Assembly (NCBI RefSeq): GCF_900086725.1
Contig: NZ_LT574836.1
Coordinates: 244,199-308,198 of the forward strand
Direction of reading: 5' to 3'
Length of the DNA: 64,000 bases
Source of the DNA: Bariatricus massiliensis
GTDB taxonomy: Bacteria > Bacillota > Clostridia > Lachnospirales > Lachnospiraceae
A program made the translations under genes and the position numbers. Position 1 is the stretch's first letter; the number at the start of each line of letters is the position of its first letter. The notes beneath the pieces are model-generated. The model was not told the origin of the DNA. It saw only the letters and a list, made by a program, of their open reading frames with translations, and ran no database searches. This document shows, one piece after another, positions 25,716 to 34,813 of this stretch.

Positions 25716-26636
25716 ATGCCGATCCGGGTACAGAATGATTTGCCGGTTAAGGAAATACTGGAAAGAGAAAATATATTTGTGATGGATGAGCACCGTGCGA
25801 CACATCAGGATATTCGTCCTATCAAGATTGGATTATTGAATCTGATGCCGCTGAAGGAGGATACAGAGCTTCAGCTCCTTCGGTCTTTGTCGAATACACC
25901 GCTGCAGGTTGATATGACGTTTGTGACTGTAAAAAGCCACGAGTCGAAAAATACTTCCCTCAGTCATCTGAATCGGTTTTATGAGACGTTTGATGAAATT
26001 AAAGAGCGCAGATTTGACGGATTTATTATTACAGGCGCGCCTGTAGAGCAGATGCCTTTTGAGGAAGTAGACTACTGGGATGAGCTGAAAGATATCATGG
26101 ACTGGACGAAGACTCATGTTACATCGACCATTCATCTCTGCTGGGGGGCTCAGGCGGCTCTTTACCACCACTATGGTATTGATAAGGCACCGCTGGACTC
26201 TAAGCTGTTCGGTGTCTTTTGGCATAGGGTCATGAATCGAAAAATTCCACTTGTCAGAGGATTCGACGATGTGTTCATGGCTCCGCATTCCAGACATACG
26301 GATATACCGATAGAAAGAATCCGTGCAGATAAGCGCCTTATGATTTTGGCTGAATCAGAAAAAGCAGGAGCTTTTCTTGTGATGGCAGAGAACGGGCGTC
26401 AGATATTTGTCATGGGACATCCGGAATACGACCGGATTACATTGGATCAGGAATACAAGAGAGATAAAAGCAAGGGCCTTCCTATTGAACTGCCTGAGAA
26501 TTACTATCCAGAGGACGACAGTGAGCAGAGGCCTCTGCTTACTTGGCGGGCTCACGGAAATAATCTATACAGTAATTGGCTTAATTATTACGTATATCAG
26601 GTGACGCCGTATGATTTGGAGGGGACACCGTTTTAA
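25716..26636 (+). CDS. metA: Homoserine O-acyltransferase, predicted acetyl-CoA type
   Basis: First committed step of methionine synthesis. 306 residues with catalytic Cys142 in LCWGAQAAL and His235/Glu237 in MGHPEYD. Residue 111 is Glu (TGAPVE). In MetA-family enzymes Glu at this place gives acetyl-CoA use and Gly gives succinyl-CoA, so despite the usual name (succinyltransferase) this is probably homoserine O-acetyltransferase. ATG 25716 follows AAGGGGAATTATT. No SAM riboswitch or methionine T-box was seen in the short gap upstream. Confidence 0.94.
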   Translation: MPIRVQNDLPVKEILERENIFVMDEHRATHQDIRPIKIGLLNLMPLKEDTELQLLRSLSNTPLQVDMTFVTVKSHESKNTSLSHLNRFYETFDEIKERRFDGFIITGAPVEQMPFEEVDYWDELKDIMDWTKTHVTSTIHLCWGAQAALYHHYGIDKAPLDSKLFGVFWHRVMNRKIPLVRGFDDVFMAPHSRHTDIPIERIRADKRLMILAESEKAGAFLVMAENGRQIFVMGHPEYDRITLDQEYKRDKSKGLPIELPENYYPEDDSEQRPLLTWRAHGNNLYSNWLNYYVYQVTPYDLEGTPF

Positions 26637-26639
26637 GAT

Positions 26640-27293
26640 ATGAAAAATAAAAAGATAGGAATGACATTTATTGCAGTAATATTTACTCTTTTGCTTGCTC
26701 TTGCTTCCCGTGCATCGGCGGATACAGCCAAGGATGCGTTGACACTTCATTCAGAAGTCGGGAAAATGTTCCACGATTATTATAAAGCAGAGCCACGAGA
26801 AGGCGATGTCTATGCTGTAGGCAAAAATACTATAATCAGTAAAGAAGACATAGAGCAGGCGGTTGAATTCTATATCATAGCAGGCTTGAAGGAAGACGAT
26901 GCAAGAGAAAAAGCGGAGCAGTATGTATTTGGACAGGAGGCGTTGTACTATAAGGCTATTCAGGAAGGCTATCAAGTTACGGACGAAGAAGTACATAACT
27001 ATATAGAACAATGCAAAGTAGAGCTTGAAACCCTCTCGAACCGCGACGAAATAGAAGCTATCATAGCTCAGTATGACAGTGAGGAGGAGTACTGGAATCA
27101 TCAATTTGTAGTGTATCAGAAAGACTTGCCGATTATGAAATATCTGAAAGATTTAGAAAAGGAATTTTGGAATGGTAAGAAGGAGCAGTCTTACGATTCA
27201 TCGGCTTTGAATGATGAGGATTGGGTAACGTACTATAATTCTTTCAGAGATAGTCTGATTGGGGAAGAGGATTATCAGTTAATTGGAAAGTAA
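26640..27293 (+). CDS. Exported protein with SurA/PrsA-like N-domain
   Basis: 217 residues. Signal peptide or N-terminal anchor (about residues 1-28, MKNKKIGMTFIAVIFTLLLALASRAS), then a charged helical domain resembling the chaperone part of peptidyl-prolyl isomerases: ISKEDIEQAVEFYIIAGLKEDDAREKAEQYVFGQEALYYKAIQEGYQVTDEEV. No parvulin domain follows. Role as an extracellular chaperone is inference. Starts 3 bp after metA, probably by coupling. Confidence 0.65.
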   Translation: MKNKKIGMTFIAVIFTLLLALASRASADTAKDALTLHSEVGKMFHDYYKAEPREGDVYAVGKNTIISKEDIEQAVEFYIIAGLKEDDAREKAEQYVFGQEALYYKAIQEGYQVTDEEVHNYIEQCKVELETLSNRDEIEAIIAQYDSEEEYWNHQFVVYQKDLPIMKYLKDLEKEFWNGKKEQSYDSSALNDEDWVTYYNSFRDSLIGEEDYQLIGK

Positions 27294-27307
27294 TATGCAA
27301 TTTAAAT

Positions 27308-27356
27308 GGTGTCATAAAATGTCTGTTATTCCAGACGTTTTATGACACCTTTTTAT
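27308..27356. terminator. Long bidirectional terminator
   Basis: GGTGTCATAAAA pairs with TTTTATGACACC, extended by GTCTG/CAGAC, and flanked by A/T runs; between convergent genes. Confidence 0.9.
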
Positions 27357-27387
27357 TTTCTATTAATTTATCGGGAGGCTGTATCTG

Positions 27388-27759
27388 TTAAGATTGTTTG
27401 GCGCTTTTCTTCGAGGGCTTTCCGGAGGGAGTCGGAAATGCTTCTATCACATGTATGAGATTATCCCTGACATACCGTCTATAATTATCGGGCAAGGGAG
27501 CCAGAAGTTCCAATATTTCCTGAACGACTGGGTCATGCTCGGCAGATACACCGCTTAAATAGTCACATAATAAAAAATCCAGATGCACATTCAGGCCATC
27601 TGAAAATTCTACCATGGTCTCAAAAGAGGTGACTTGTGAACCGTTTTCGATTCTGCTTATGGTAGTTTCACTTAAATTCATTTTCTGAGCAAGCTCTGCC
27701 TGAGTAAGCCCGGCATTCTTTCGGGCCTCACGTACCCGGTCGCCAAAAGATTTTTTCAT
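27388..27759 (-). CDS. XRE family transcriptional regulator
   Basis: 123 residues. Cro/CI-type helix-turn-helix at about 5-60: VREARKNAGLTQAELAQKMNLSETTISRIENGSQVTSFETMVEFSDGLNV. Then an acidic/hydrophobic region and a Lys/Ser-rich C-terminus (GKPSKKSAKQS). Divergent from the 27910 gene, whose promoter region it may control. Stand-alone regulator, ligand unknown. Confidence 0.85.
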   Translation of the reverse strand: MKKSFGDRVREARKNAGLTQAELAQKMNLSETTISRIENGSQVTSFETMVEFSDGLNVHLDFLLCDYLSGVSAEHDPVVQEILELLAPLPDNYRRYVRDNLIHVIEAFPTPSGKPSKKSAKQS

Positions 27760-27840
27760 AATTGATTCCCTCGATTCTACTTATAGCTAGTTTACCATTA
27801 ATAGTGCTCAATTTAGAATGATGTTATACGACTGAACTGG

Positions 27841-27870
27841 TTTACAAATACGCATGGTAACTGTTATTAT
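27841..27870 (+). promoter_or_regulatory. Probable promoter of the 27910 gene
   Basis: TTTACA 27841-27846, 18 bp, TATTAT 27865-27870. It sits in the divergent gap next to the XRE regulator. Confidence 0.45.
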
Positions 27871-27909
27871 AATGAAAAGTATAATAATATAGAGCGAGGA
27901 AGTGAGAGA

Positions 27910-28464
27910 ATGAATTTTGAACTGTACAGGGAGGACATGGAGGCTGTCAAGATTGCACTGGGAACTTGCGGCAGGCTGGGAATGAGCAGGGAAAACGCGC
28001 TGGTGAATAGCATAGGTTATCTCAGGGATTACTATGAGATGGATCCGGAGGCGGAATATCTGCTGGGAGCGGTACTTCAGATGAGAGTTTATCTGGAGCT
28101 GGGATTTGAGTACGAGAAGTATGAGAATTTGTTCGATGAGATTTTGCGCAAAGCAGAGATGCGCAGGAGTGAGCTGTACGAGGGGAGAGTCTATGCCCCT
28201 GAGCCGATTAAACTGAACAAAAGCCAGATACGGAATATGCTGAGAAGGTGGTCACCGACAAAGCAGAACACAATGACGATCAAAGAGGTAGTGGAACACA
28301 TTTTGGAAAAGGTGACCCATCGAAAATACGGAACATATTATTACCGCAATCATCCTCCGGCCAGTTTAACAGGGGATGATGTCTATGTCCTTGTCATCAA
28401 TGAGAACGAATGCTACTTCCACGACATGACAAGAGAACGGTATTATACATTTCGGGATATTTAA
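27910..28464 (+). CDS. Hypothetical soluble protein
   Basis: 184 residues, family not recognised. No membrane segment or signal. Largely helical N-terminal half (MNFELYREDMEAVKIALGTC...), a central basic stretch RNMLRRWSPTKQNTMTIKEVVEHILEKVTHRKYG and a C-terminal segment with beta character, DDVYVLVINENECYFHDMTRERYYTFRDI. GAAGTGAGAGA precedes ATG 27910. Divergent from an XRE regulator, which may control it. Confidence 0.65.
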   Translation: MNFELYREDMEAVKIALGTCGRLGMSRENALVNSIGYLRDYYEMDPEAEYLLGAVLQMRVYLELGFEYEKYENLFDEILRKAEMRRSELYEGRVYAPEPIKLNKSQIRNMLRRWSPTKQNTMTIKEVVEHILEKVTHRKYGTYYYRNHPPASLTGDDVYVLVINENECYFHDMTRERYYTFRDI

Positions 28465-28738
28465 ACAATAGCTTTTTTGTAAAGAAGATAGTATAATGAT
28501 TACTAGTTCACATTAGGGACTTGATAATTAAGAAATTAGATTTTTTACAATAGGTATATTGACGGCTATTTGGTAACGTGATAATATAATTGGTATCTAC
28601 ATGATGTAGTAAATAGTGGACGGGACAACACAAAATGTAGAATAATAGACTCCGCCGAAAGGCGGAATTTTTAGGCTTCTGCGCAAATAATTTGGGAAAT
28701 GGCAGGCTTTTGGGATAAAATAAGGAGGAAAGACAGAT
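28465..28738 (+). other. Leader/intergenic region upstream of nrdD
   Basis: No gene. TATAAT at 28585-28590; TTGACG at 28559-28564 is 20 bp away, so the promoter is imperfect. A 13-bp perfect palindrome CTACAT-G-ATGTAG lies at 28597-28609, just where transcription would start. A terminator-like hairpin TCCGCC-GAAA-GGCGGA then ATTTTT lies at about 28651-28672. The latter suggests attenuation ahead of nrdD. AAGGAGGAAAGACAG is the ribosome site. Confidence 0.45.
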
Positions 28739-30871
28739 ATGGAACTGAATAAAGTTAAGGTCATTAAAAAAGATGGTACGGAAGAGGAATTTAACGTACA
28801 TAAGGTTGTGGTGGCGGTCAACAAGTCGGCTTACCGCGCGCTGATTAAATTCAGTGAGAAAGACATAGAATTTATCTGCCGCTTTGTGGAAGAGAAGGTA
28901 GAGGAGATGGGCGTGGACGCCATTCCCATTGCTGAGATGCATAATGTGGTGGAAGGAGCGCTTGAGAAGGTGAATCCGGCCGTGGCAAAGAGTTATCGTG
29001 ACTACCGCAATTATAAGCAGGATTTCGTACATATGCTGGATGAAGTGTACCGGAAAAGCCAGTCGATTATGTATATCGGAGACAAGGAGAACAGTAATAC
29101 GGACAGCGCCCTTGTATCTACAAAGCGAAGTTTGATATTCAATGAATTGAATAAAGAGCTGTATAAAAAGTTCTTTTTGACGGTGGAAGAACTTCAGGCG
29201 ATTCGGGAAGGATATATATATATCCATGATATGTCTGCAAGAAGAGACACGATGAACTGCTGTCTTTTCGATGTAAAGAATGTACTGACCGGAGGGTTCG
29301 AGATGGGGAACCTCTGGTATAATGAGCCAAAGACGCTGGATACGGCGTTTGACGTTATTGGAGATATTGTGCTCAGCGCTGCCAGCCAGCAGTATGGGGG
29401 ATTTACAGTGCCGAGCGTGGACGAGATATTAGAGCCCTATGCAGAGCGCTCCCACAAAAAGCTGCTTGAGAAGTATACGGGATTGGGATTGTCTCAGGAG
29501 GCTGCGGAAAAAATCGCGTGGGCCGATTTGACGAAAGAGATGGAGCAGGGATTTCAAGGCTGGGAGTACAAGTTCAACTCCGTATCATCCAGCCGCGGCG
29601 ATTACCCGTTCATTACTGTCACAAGCGGAACCAACATCAGCAAATATGGAAAGCTGGTGACAAAGACGATGCTGGATGTAAGAAAGAAAGGGCAGGGCAA
29701 GGAAGGCCATAAGAAACCGGTACTTTTTCCGAAGCTGGTGTTCTTGTATGATGAGAACCTGCATGGCCCGGGCAAGCCGGGTGAGGATTTGTTCGAGGCA
29801 GGGATTGACTGTTCTGCCAAGACCATGTATCCTGATTGGCTGAGCCTCACCGGAAAAGGATACGTGGCCAGCATGTATAAGCGGTACGGAAAGGTCATCA
29901 GTCCCATGGGCTGCCGTGCTTTCCTGTCTCCTTGGTATGAAAGAGGAGGGATGAATCCGGCGGACGAAAATGATATGCCGGTGTTTGTAGGACGTTTTAA
30001 CATTGGCGCGGTAAGCCTGCATCTGCCCATGATACTGGCCAAATCCAGACAGGAGAACAAGGATTTCTTTGAAGTGCTCGATTACTATCTGAATCTGATC
30101 CGCAAGCTTCATATAAGGACATACGAATATCTGGGAGAGATGCGTGCGTCCACAAACCCACTGGCGTACTGTGAAGGCGGTTTTTATGGCGGGAACTTGA
30201 ACCTCCATGATAAAATCAAACCTCTTTTAAAGTCGGCTACGGCTTCCTTCGGCATAACAGCGCTCAATGAACTGCAGCAGCTGTACAACAAAAAATCTAT
30301 TGCAGAGGACGGAGAATTCGCGCTGAAGACATTGGAATTTATTAACAAGAGAGTCACAGAATTCAAGCAGGAGGACGGTTATCTGTACGCGATTTACGGT
30401 ACTCCGGCAGAGAACCTCTGCGGCGTACAGGTGCAGCAGTTCCGTAAGAAATACGGAATTGTGGAAAACGTATCCGACCGTGAATATGTCAGCAACAGTT
30501 TCCACTGTCATGTGTCAGAGGAGATTACGCCTATTATGAAACAAGATTTGGAAAACCGTTTCTGGGATTTGAGCAACGGCGGAAAGATTCAATATGTCAA
30601 ATATCCCATTGGATATAATAAAGAAGCAATCAAAACTTTAGTCCGCAGGGCGATGGATATGGGATTCTATGAAGGAGTCAATCTGTCTCTCGCTTATTGT
30701 GACGACTGTGGGCATGAGGAATTATCCATGGACGTGTGTCCGGTATGCGGAAGTAAGAATCTGACAAAGATAGAGCGTATGAATGGTTATCTTTCCTACT
30801 CCAGAGTGAAGGGGGATACCCGGCTGAATGATGCCAAGATGGCAGAAATTGCAGAAAGGAAAAGTATGTAA
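28739..30871 (+). CDS. nrdD: Anaerobic ribonucleoside-triphosphate reductase
   Basis: Class III, oxygen-sensitive glycyl-radical enzyme that makes deoxynucleotides. 710 residues: ATP-cone at about 1-95 (VIKKDGTEEEFNVHKVVVAVNKSAYRA), catalytic barrel, C-terminal zinc site CDDCGHEELSMDVCPVCG (about 655-672) and the glycyl-radical region RMNGYLSYSRVKGDTRLND. The radical loop differs in wording from the E. coli RVSGYxG but is usual for Lachnospiraceae as far as I recall. Stop overlaps the nrdG start by one base. Confidence 0.96.
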   Translation: MELNKVKVIKKDGTEEEFNVHKVVVAVNKSAYRALIKFSEKDIEFICRFVEEKVEEMGVDAIPIAEMHNVVEGALEKVNPAVAKSYRDYRNYKQDFVHMLDEVYRKSQSIMYIGDKENSNTDSALVSTKRSLIFNELNKELYKKFFLTVEELQAIREGYIYIHDMSARRDTMNCCLFDVKNVLTGGFEMGNLWYNEPKTLDTAFDVIGDIVLSAASQQYGGFTVPSVDEILEPYAERSHKKLLEKYTGLGLSQEAAEKIAWADLTKEMEQGFQGWEYKFNSVSSSRGDYPFITVTSGTNISKYGKLVTKTMLDVRKKGQGKEGHKKPVLFPKLVFLYDENLHGPGKPGEDLFEAGIDCSAKTMYPDWLSLTGKGYVASMYKRYGKVISPMGCRAFLSPWYERGGMNPADENDMPVFVGRFNIGAVSLHLPMILAKSRQENKDFFEVLDYYLNLIRKLHIRTYEYLGEMRASTNPLAYCEGGFYGGNLNLHDKIKPLLKSATASFGITALNELQQLYNKKSIAEDGEFALKTLEFINKRVTEFKQEDGYLYAIYGTPAENLCGVQVQQFRKKYGIVENVSDREYVSNSFHCHVSEEITPIMKQDLENRFWDLSNGGKIQYVKYPIGYNKEAIKTLVRRAMDMGFYEGVNLSLAYCDDCGHEELSMDVCPVCGSKNLTKIERMNGYLSYSRVKGDTRLNDAKMAEIAERKSM

Positions 30872-31377
30872 TGCGTTACCATAATATTACCAAGGATGAT
30901 ATGCTGAACGGGGACGGCCTGCGGGTTGTTCTCTGGGTGGCAGGGTGCAGCCATTGCTGTAAGGAATGCCACAATCCAATCACATGGGACCCGAACGGAG
31001 GCCTGTTTTTCGACGATGCGGCAAAGAAGGAAGTTTTTGACGAGCTGGATAAAGACTATATCAGCGGCATCACCTTCAGTGGTGGAGACCCGCTGCACAT
31101 AGCGAACGCCTATGATGTGACAGAATTGGTGAGGGAAATCAAAGAAAAATATCCGAAAAAAACAATCTGGCTGTACACCGGTTCTCTGTGGGAAGAAGTA
31201 AGGCATATGGAAATTGTCAAATATATTGATGTATTGGTGGACGGAGAGTTCGAGATAGAGAAGAAAGACGAGGCCCTTCACTGGAAGGGGAGTTCTAACC
31301 AGAGAGTTATTGATGTACAAGAATCATTAGACAAAGGAGAAGTAAAGCTGCATGAAGAGGATTGCCAAGTTTCATAA
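30871..31377 (+). CDS. nrdG: Anaerobic NTP reductase activating protein (radical SAM)
   Basis: Generates the glycyl radical on NrdD using SAM and a 4Fe-4S cluster. 168 residues. Cluster motif CxxxCxxC in GCSHCCKECHN (about residues 27-37), then FSGGDPL. The C-terminal extension runs 26 bp into the next gene. Coupled to nrdD by a TAATG overlap. Confidence 0.95.
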   Translation: MRYHNITKDDMLNGDGLRVVLWVAGCSHCCKECHNPITWDPNGGLFFDDAAKKEVFDELDKDYISGITFSGGDPLHIANAYDVTELVREIKEKYPKKTIWLYTGSLWEEVRHMEIVKYIDVLVDGEFEIEKKDEALHWKGSSNQRVIDVQESLDKGEVKLHEEDCQVS

Positions 31378-31864
31378 AGTGAGCCTGCAACAATTTGCCG
31401 AGGGTTTCCAAGATACGTTCGAAGGCGTGAACGAAGAGAAAGTACAGGAGCTGTACAGTCAGATAAAGCTGCCGAAGCGCGCGACGAAAGGGAGTGCGGG
31501 GTATGATTTCTATGCGCCGGATGATTTCGTGATCGGGCCGGGGGAGACGGTAAAGATACCGACCGGAATCCGGGTGGAGATGGAAGAAAATTGGGTGCTG
31601 AAATGTTATCCCAGAAGTGGTCTTGGTTTTAAATACCGGCTTCAGCTCAACAACACGGTGGGGATAATAGACAGTGACTATTTTTATTCCAAGAATGAGG
31701 GCCATATTTTTGCAAAACTGACGAATGACACGAAAGAAGGAAAGACCGTAGAAATAGCGAGAGGAACGGGATTTATGCAAGGGATTTTTGTGGAATACGG
31801 CATTACAGTGGATGATGAAGCCGAGGGTATCAGGGACGGTGGATTTGGAAGTACAAGTAAATAA
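31352..31864 (+). CDS. dut: dUTPase-family protein
   Basis: Hydrolyses dUTP to dUMP and PPi (or related dNTP). 170 residues, homotrimeric beta fold. Motif 1 SAGYDFYAPDD, motif 2 PRSGLGFKYRLQLNN, motif 3 NTVGIIDSDYF, motif 5 RDGGFGSTSK. The motif 3 Asp and the nearby Tyr are present. An N-terminal helix of about 40 residues precedes motif 1, longer than standard Dut. The overlap with nrdG places it in a nucleotide operon. A dCTP deaminase-type function is less likely. Confidence 0.85.
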   Translation: MKRIAKFHKVSLQQFAEGFQDTFEGVNEEKVQELYSQIKLPKRATKGSAGYDFYAPDDFVIGPGETVKIPTGIRVEMEENWVLKCYPRSGLGFKYRLQLNNTVGIIDSDYFYSKNEGHIFAKLTNDTKEGKTVEIARGTGFMQGIFVEYGITVDDEAEGIRDGGFGSTSK

Positions 31865-31876
31865 AGTTGTTCATTT

Positions 31877-31918
31877 TGCCCCCGGGCTGTGTATATTTCC
31901 ACAGTCTGGGGGGCATTC
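31877..31918 (+). terminator. Hairpin after the nrd operon
   Basis: GCCCCC (31878-31883) with GGGGGC (31909-31914) extended by CTGTG/CACAG. Only a weak T tail follows. Confidence 0.6.
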
Positions 31919-31959
31919 TAACTTCATATAGCAGATTTTAATATATGGAGGAGCGAGGA

Positions 31960-33318
31960 ATGGAAAAGCAGACGATCAGTAAGGAATTGAAGAAGAATGT
32001 AATGTATTTGTCAAATGTTCTTCCCGTGGAACAGAGCTTCGACATTATTCAGAGGAACATGGTTATCGGAGGCAGGGACAGTGCCTTTTACTTCATAGAT
32101 GGGTTCACGAAGGATGAAGCAATGCTTAAGATTATGGATTCCTTTTTTGGGGTACAGGCTGAGGATATGCCCGCGGATGCCACGAGCTTTGCCGAGCGGT
32201 ATGTGCCCTATGTGGAAGTGGATATACTGGGTGATTTTAATGATATACTAAAAAATATTTTATCCGGTGTGACTTGTGTATTTATTGACGGTTACGAGGC
32301 ATGTGTAGCCATTGACTGCAGGACTTATCCGGCCAGAAGCGTGGAGGAGCCGGATAAAGATAAATCTCTTCGGGGCTCCAGAGATGGGTTTGTGGAGACC
32401 ATTGTCTTTAATACCGCCATGATGCGCCGGAGGATTCGTGATCCACATCTGGTAATGGAGATGACAGAGATAGGAAAAAGTTCACGTACGGATGTGGCGG
32501 TATGTTATATGTCGGACAGAGTGGACAAAGATATGCTGAAGACAATTCAGGATAAGCTAGCTCAAATCCAAGTAGACGACCTTCGCATGAACCAACAAAC
32601 ACTTGCGGAGGCGCTGTATAAGCGCAATTGGTATAATCCTTTTCCAAAGTTTAAATTCACGGAACGGCCGGACACGGCAGCAGCCTGTCTATTGGAGGGT
32701 AAGGTAATTATTCTTGTGGATAACTCGCCCTCGGCCATGGTGCTTCCCACATCCATATTCGATATGATAGAGGAGGCAAATGATTACTATTTTCCCACCC
32801 TTACTTCACTATATTTAAAAATATCAAGAGCAATCATTACTTTCCTGACCGTATTTATGACCCCGGTTTTTCTGCTCTTTATGCAGAATCCTAATTGGAT
32901 TCCGGAGATGTTCAAGTTTGTGACAATTCAAGATACTGTCAATATTCCGTTGATTTTTCAGATACTCATACTTGAGCTTGCGATTGACGGCCTGCGGTTA
33001 GCGGCTTTGAACACACCGAGTATGCTGAGCACTCCGCTCAGTGTAATCGCCGGTATCGTAATGGGAGAATTCTCGGTGAAATCCGGCTGGTTCAACTCGG
33101 AAATCATGCTGTACATGGCATTTGTATCCGTCGCCAATTACACACAGCCCAACTTTGAACTGGGATATGCCCTCAAATTCATGCGGCTGCTGCTGTTGAT
33201 ATTGACTGCGGCATTCAATTGGATTGGATTTGTCGTAGGATGCATTTTGGTAATACTAAGTGTGTGTGTCAATAGGACTCTTTCCGGAAGAAGCTATCTG
33301 CATGTAAAACTTAATTAA
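31960..33318 (+). CDS. Spore germination protein, GerA/SpoVAF-like
   Basis: Inner-membrane spore protein of the GerA family. 452 residues: soluble N-terminal region (about 1-270) with VEQSFDIIQRNMVIGGRDSAFYFIDGF, which resembles SpoVAF more than nutrient-receptor A subunits; PSAMVLPTSIFD; and four to five helices from about residue 285, with GLRLAALNTPSMLSTPLSVIAGIVMGEF. ATG 31960 is chosen because GGAGGAGCGAGGA lies just ahead; the earlier ATG 31945 overlaps that site. No GerB/GerC partners adjoin. Expected to be made in the forespore, but no clear SigF/SigG promoter was read. Confidence 0.85.
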   Translation: MEKQTISKELKKNVMYLSNVLPVEQSFDIIQRNMVIGGRDSAFYFIDGFTKDEAMLKIMDSFFGVQAEDMPADATSFAERYVPYVEVDILGDFNDILKNILSGVTCVFIDGYEACVAIDCRTYPARSVEEPDKDKSLRGSRDGFVETIVFNTAMMRRRIRDPHLVMEMTEIGKSSRTDVAVCYMSDRVDKDMLKTIQDKLAQIQVDDLRMNQQTLAEALYKRNWYNPFPKFKFTERPDTAAACLLEGKVIILVDNSPSAMVLPTSIFDMIEEANDYYFPTLTSLYLKISRAIITFLTVFMTPVFLLFMQNPNWIPEMFKFVTIQDTVNIPLIFQILILELAIDGLRLAALNTPSMLSTPLSVIAGIVMGEFSVKSGWFNSEIMLYMAFVSVANYTQPNFELGYALKFMRLLLLILTAAFNWIGFVVGCILVILSVCVNRTLSGRSYLHVKLN

Positions 33319-33325
33319 ATTGTCA

Positions 33326-33354
33326 TTGTGAATCCCATTTTTTGGTATTATAAT
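33326..33354 (+). promoter_or_regulatory. Promoter of the second MATE gene
   Basis: TTGTGA 33326-33331, 17 bp, TATAAT 33349-33354. Confidence 0.65.
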
Positions 33355-33414
33355 ACAGTTTGTGAGAGAAATAAGGCAGAGGAACCATAGCTGTATGAAA
33401 CAGGAGAGGGATTT

Positions 33415-34773
33415 ATGGAGAACAGACAGGATGAAAGGCTTGGAACAGAAAAGCTTGGAAAATTAATTGTGAGCATGGCGCTTCCCGCAGTGGCAGCACA
33501 GCTGATCAACGTACTTTACAACATTGTAGACAGGATTTATATCGGCCACATAGCCGGTTATGGGGACATGGCGCTGACAGGGGTCGGCGTTACGTTTCCT
33601 ATATTGATGATAATTTCAGCCTTCAGCGCTTTTGCCGGAATGGGCGGGGCGCCCTTGGCTTCTATCCAGCTTGGAAAGAAAAATTACCGCAAGGCGGAGG
33701 AGATTCTTGGAACCTGTACAGCGCTCCTGCTCGTATTTTCAGTAGTATTGACCGTAATCTTTATGGCGGCCAAGACGCCAGTGCTATATGCCTTTGGGGC
33801 TACTGAAAATACGATTACATATGCACAGCAGTATATCAGCATCTATCTTATAGGTACCGTATTTGTGCAGTTCGCGCTGGGACTGAATACTTTTATCAGC
33901 GGTCAAGGCAATGCGAAGATAGCGATGCTGTCCGTTTTGATTGGCGCTGTTATTAATATTATTTTAGACCCGATATTGATTTTTGCCGTGGGAATGGGAG
34001 TGCGCGGGGCGGCGCTGGCGACGATTATCTCTCAGGCAGTGAGCTGTATATGGGTAGTTAGATTTCTGACTTCGAAAAAGAGTGTAATCCGCATCAAAAA
34101 ACAGTTCATCAGGTTGGACAAAAAGACGGTGGAACATATTGCGGCATTGGGAATTTCGCCGTTCATCATGCAGAGTACAGAAAGCCTTGTATTGATTACG
34201 CTGAACAGCAGCCTGAAAAATTACGGTGGAGACTTATATGTCGGCTCCATGTCCATACTGACCAGTGTCATGCAGCTCATTTCTATACCGGTACAGGGGA
34301 TGAATCAAGGAATACAGCCTATATTGAGCTATAACTATGGAGCGGGGAACAAAGACAGGGTCATCGGTACTTTTAAACGGATGTTAGCCCTGTGCCTCAG
34401 TGTCACTATTGTACTGTGTGGAATCGCAATTTTGTTTCCTGAAATATTCAGCCGTCTTTTTACGGACAAGGCAGAACTTCTGGCAGTGACTGACAGAGTG
34501 ATGCCCATATATTTTCTGGGGATGACTGTTTTTGGAATCCAGATGGCCTGCCAGTCCACATTTATTGCGCTTGGACAGGCAAAGGTGTCGCTGTTCATCG
34601 CACTTCTGCGCAAGGTAATACTATTGATACCGCTTGCTTTAATTCTTCCAAGATTTTTCGGGGTGATGGGAGTCTATTACGCAGAACCCGCAGCAGACAT
34701 CATATCGGTACTTACTACGGCTGTGCTATTTGTAGTGACAATGAAAAAAATTTTGCGTAATTGGCAGAAATGA
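33415..34773 (+). CDS. MATE family exporter
   Basis: Cation/drug antiporter, 452 residues, twelve helices expected. N-terminal MENRQDERLGTEKLGKLIVSMALPAVAAQLINVLYNIVDRIYIGHI matches the MepA-like branch. ATG 33415 has AGGAGAGGGATTT before it. About as long as the 1520 MATE but clearly distant in sequence. Followed 40 bp later by degV. Confidence 0.9.
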   Translation: MENRQDERLGTEKLGKLIVSMALPAVAAQLINVLYNIVDRIYIGHIAGYGDMALTGVGVTFPILMIISAFSAFAGMGGAPLASIQLGKKNYRKAEEILGTCTALLLVFSVVLTVIFMAAKTPVLYAFGATENTITYAQQYISIYLIGTVFVQFALGLNTFISGQGNAKIAMLSVLIGAVINIILDPILIFAVGMGVRGAALATIISQAVSCIWVVRFLTSKKSVIRIKKQFIRLDKKTVEHIAALGISPFIMQSTESLVLITLNSSLKNYGGDLYVGSMSILTSVMQLISIPVQGMNQGIQPILSYNYGAGNKDRVIGTFKRMLALCLSVTIVLCGIAILFPEIFSRLFTDKAELLAVTDRVMPIYFLGMTVFGIQMACQSTFIALGQAKVSLFIALLRKVILLIPLALILPRFFGVMGVYYAEPAADIISVLTTAVLFVVTMKKILRNWQK

Positions 34774-34813
34774 GTTATACTATACTAAATAGAAGGATAG
34801 GAGGGGTTGCGCA

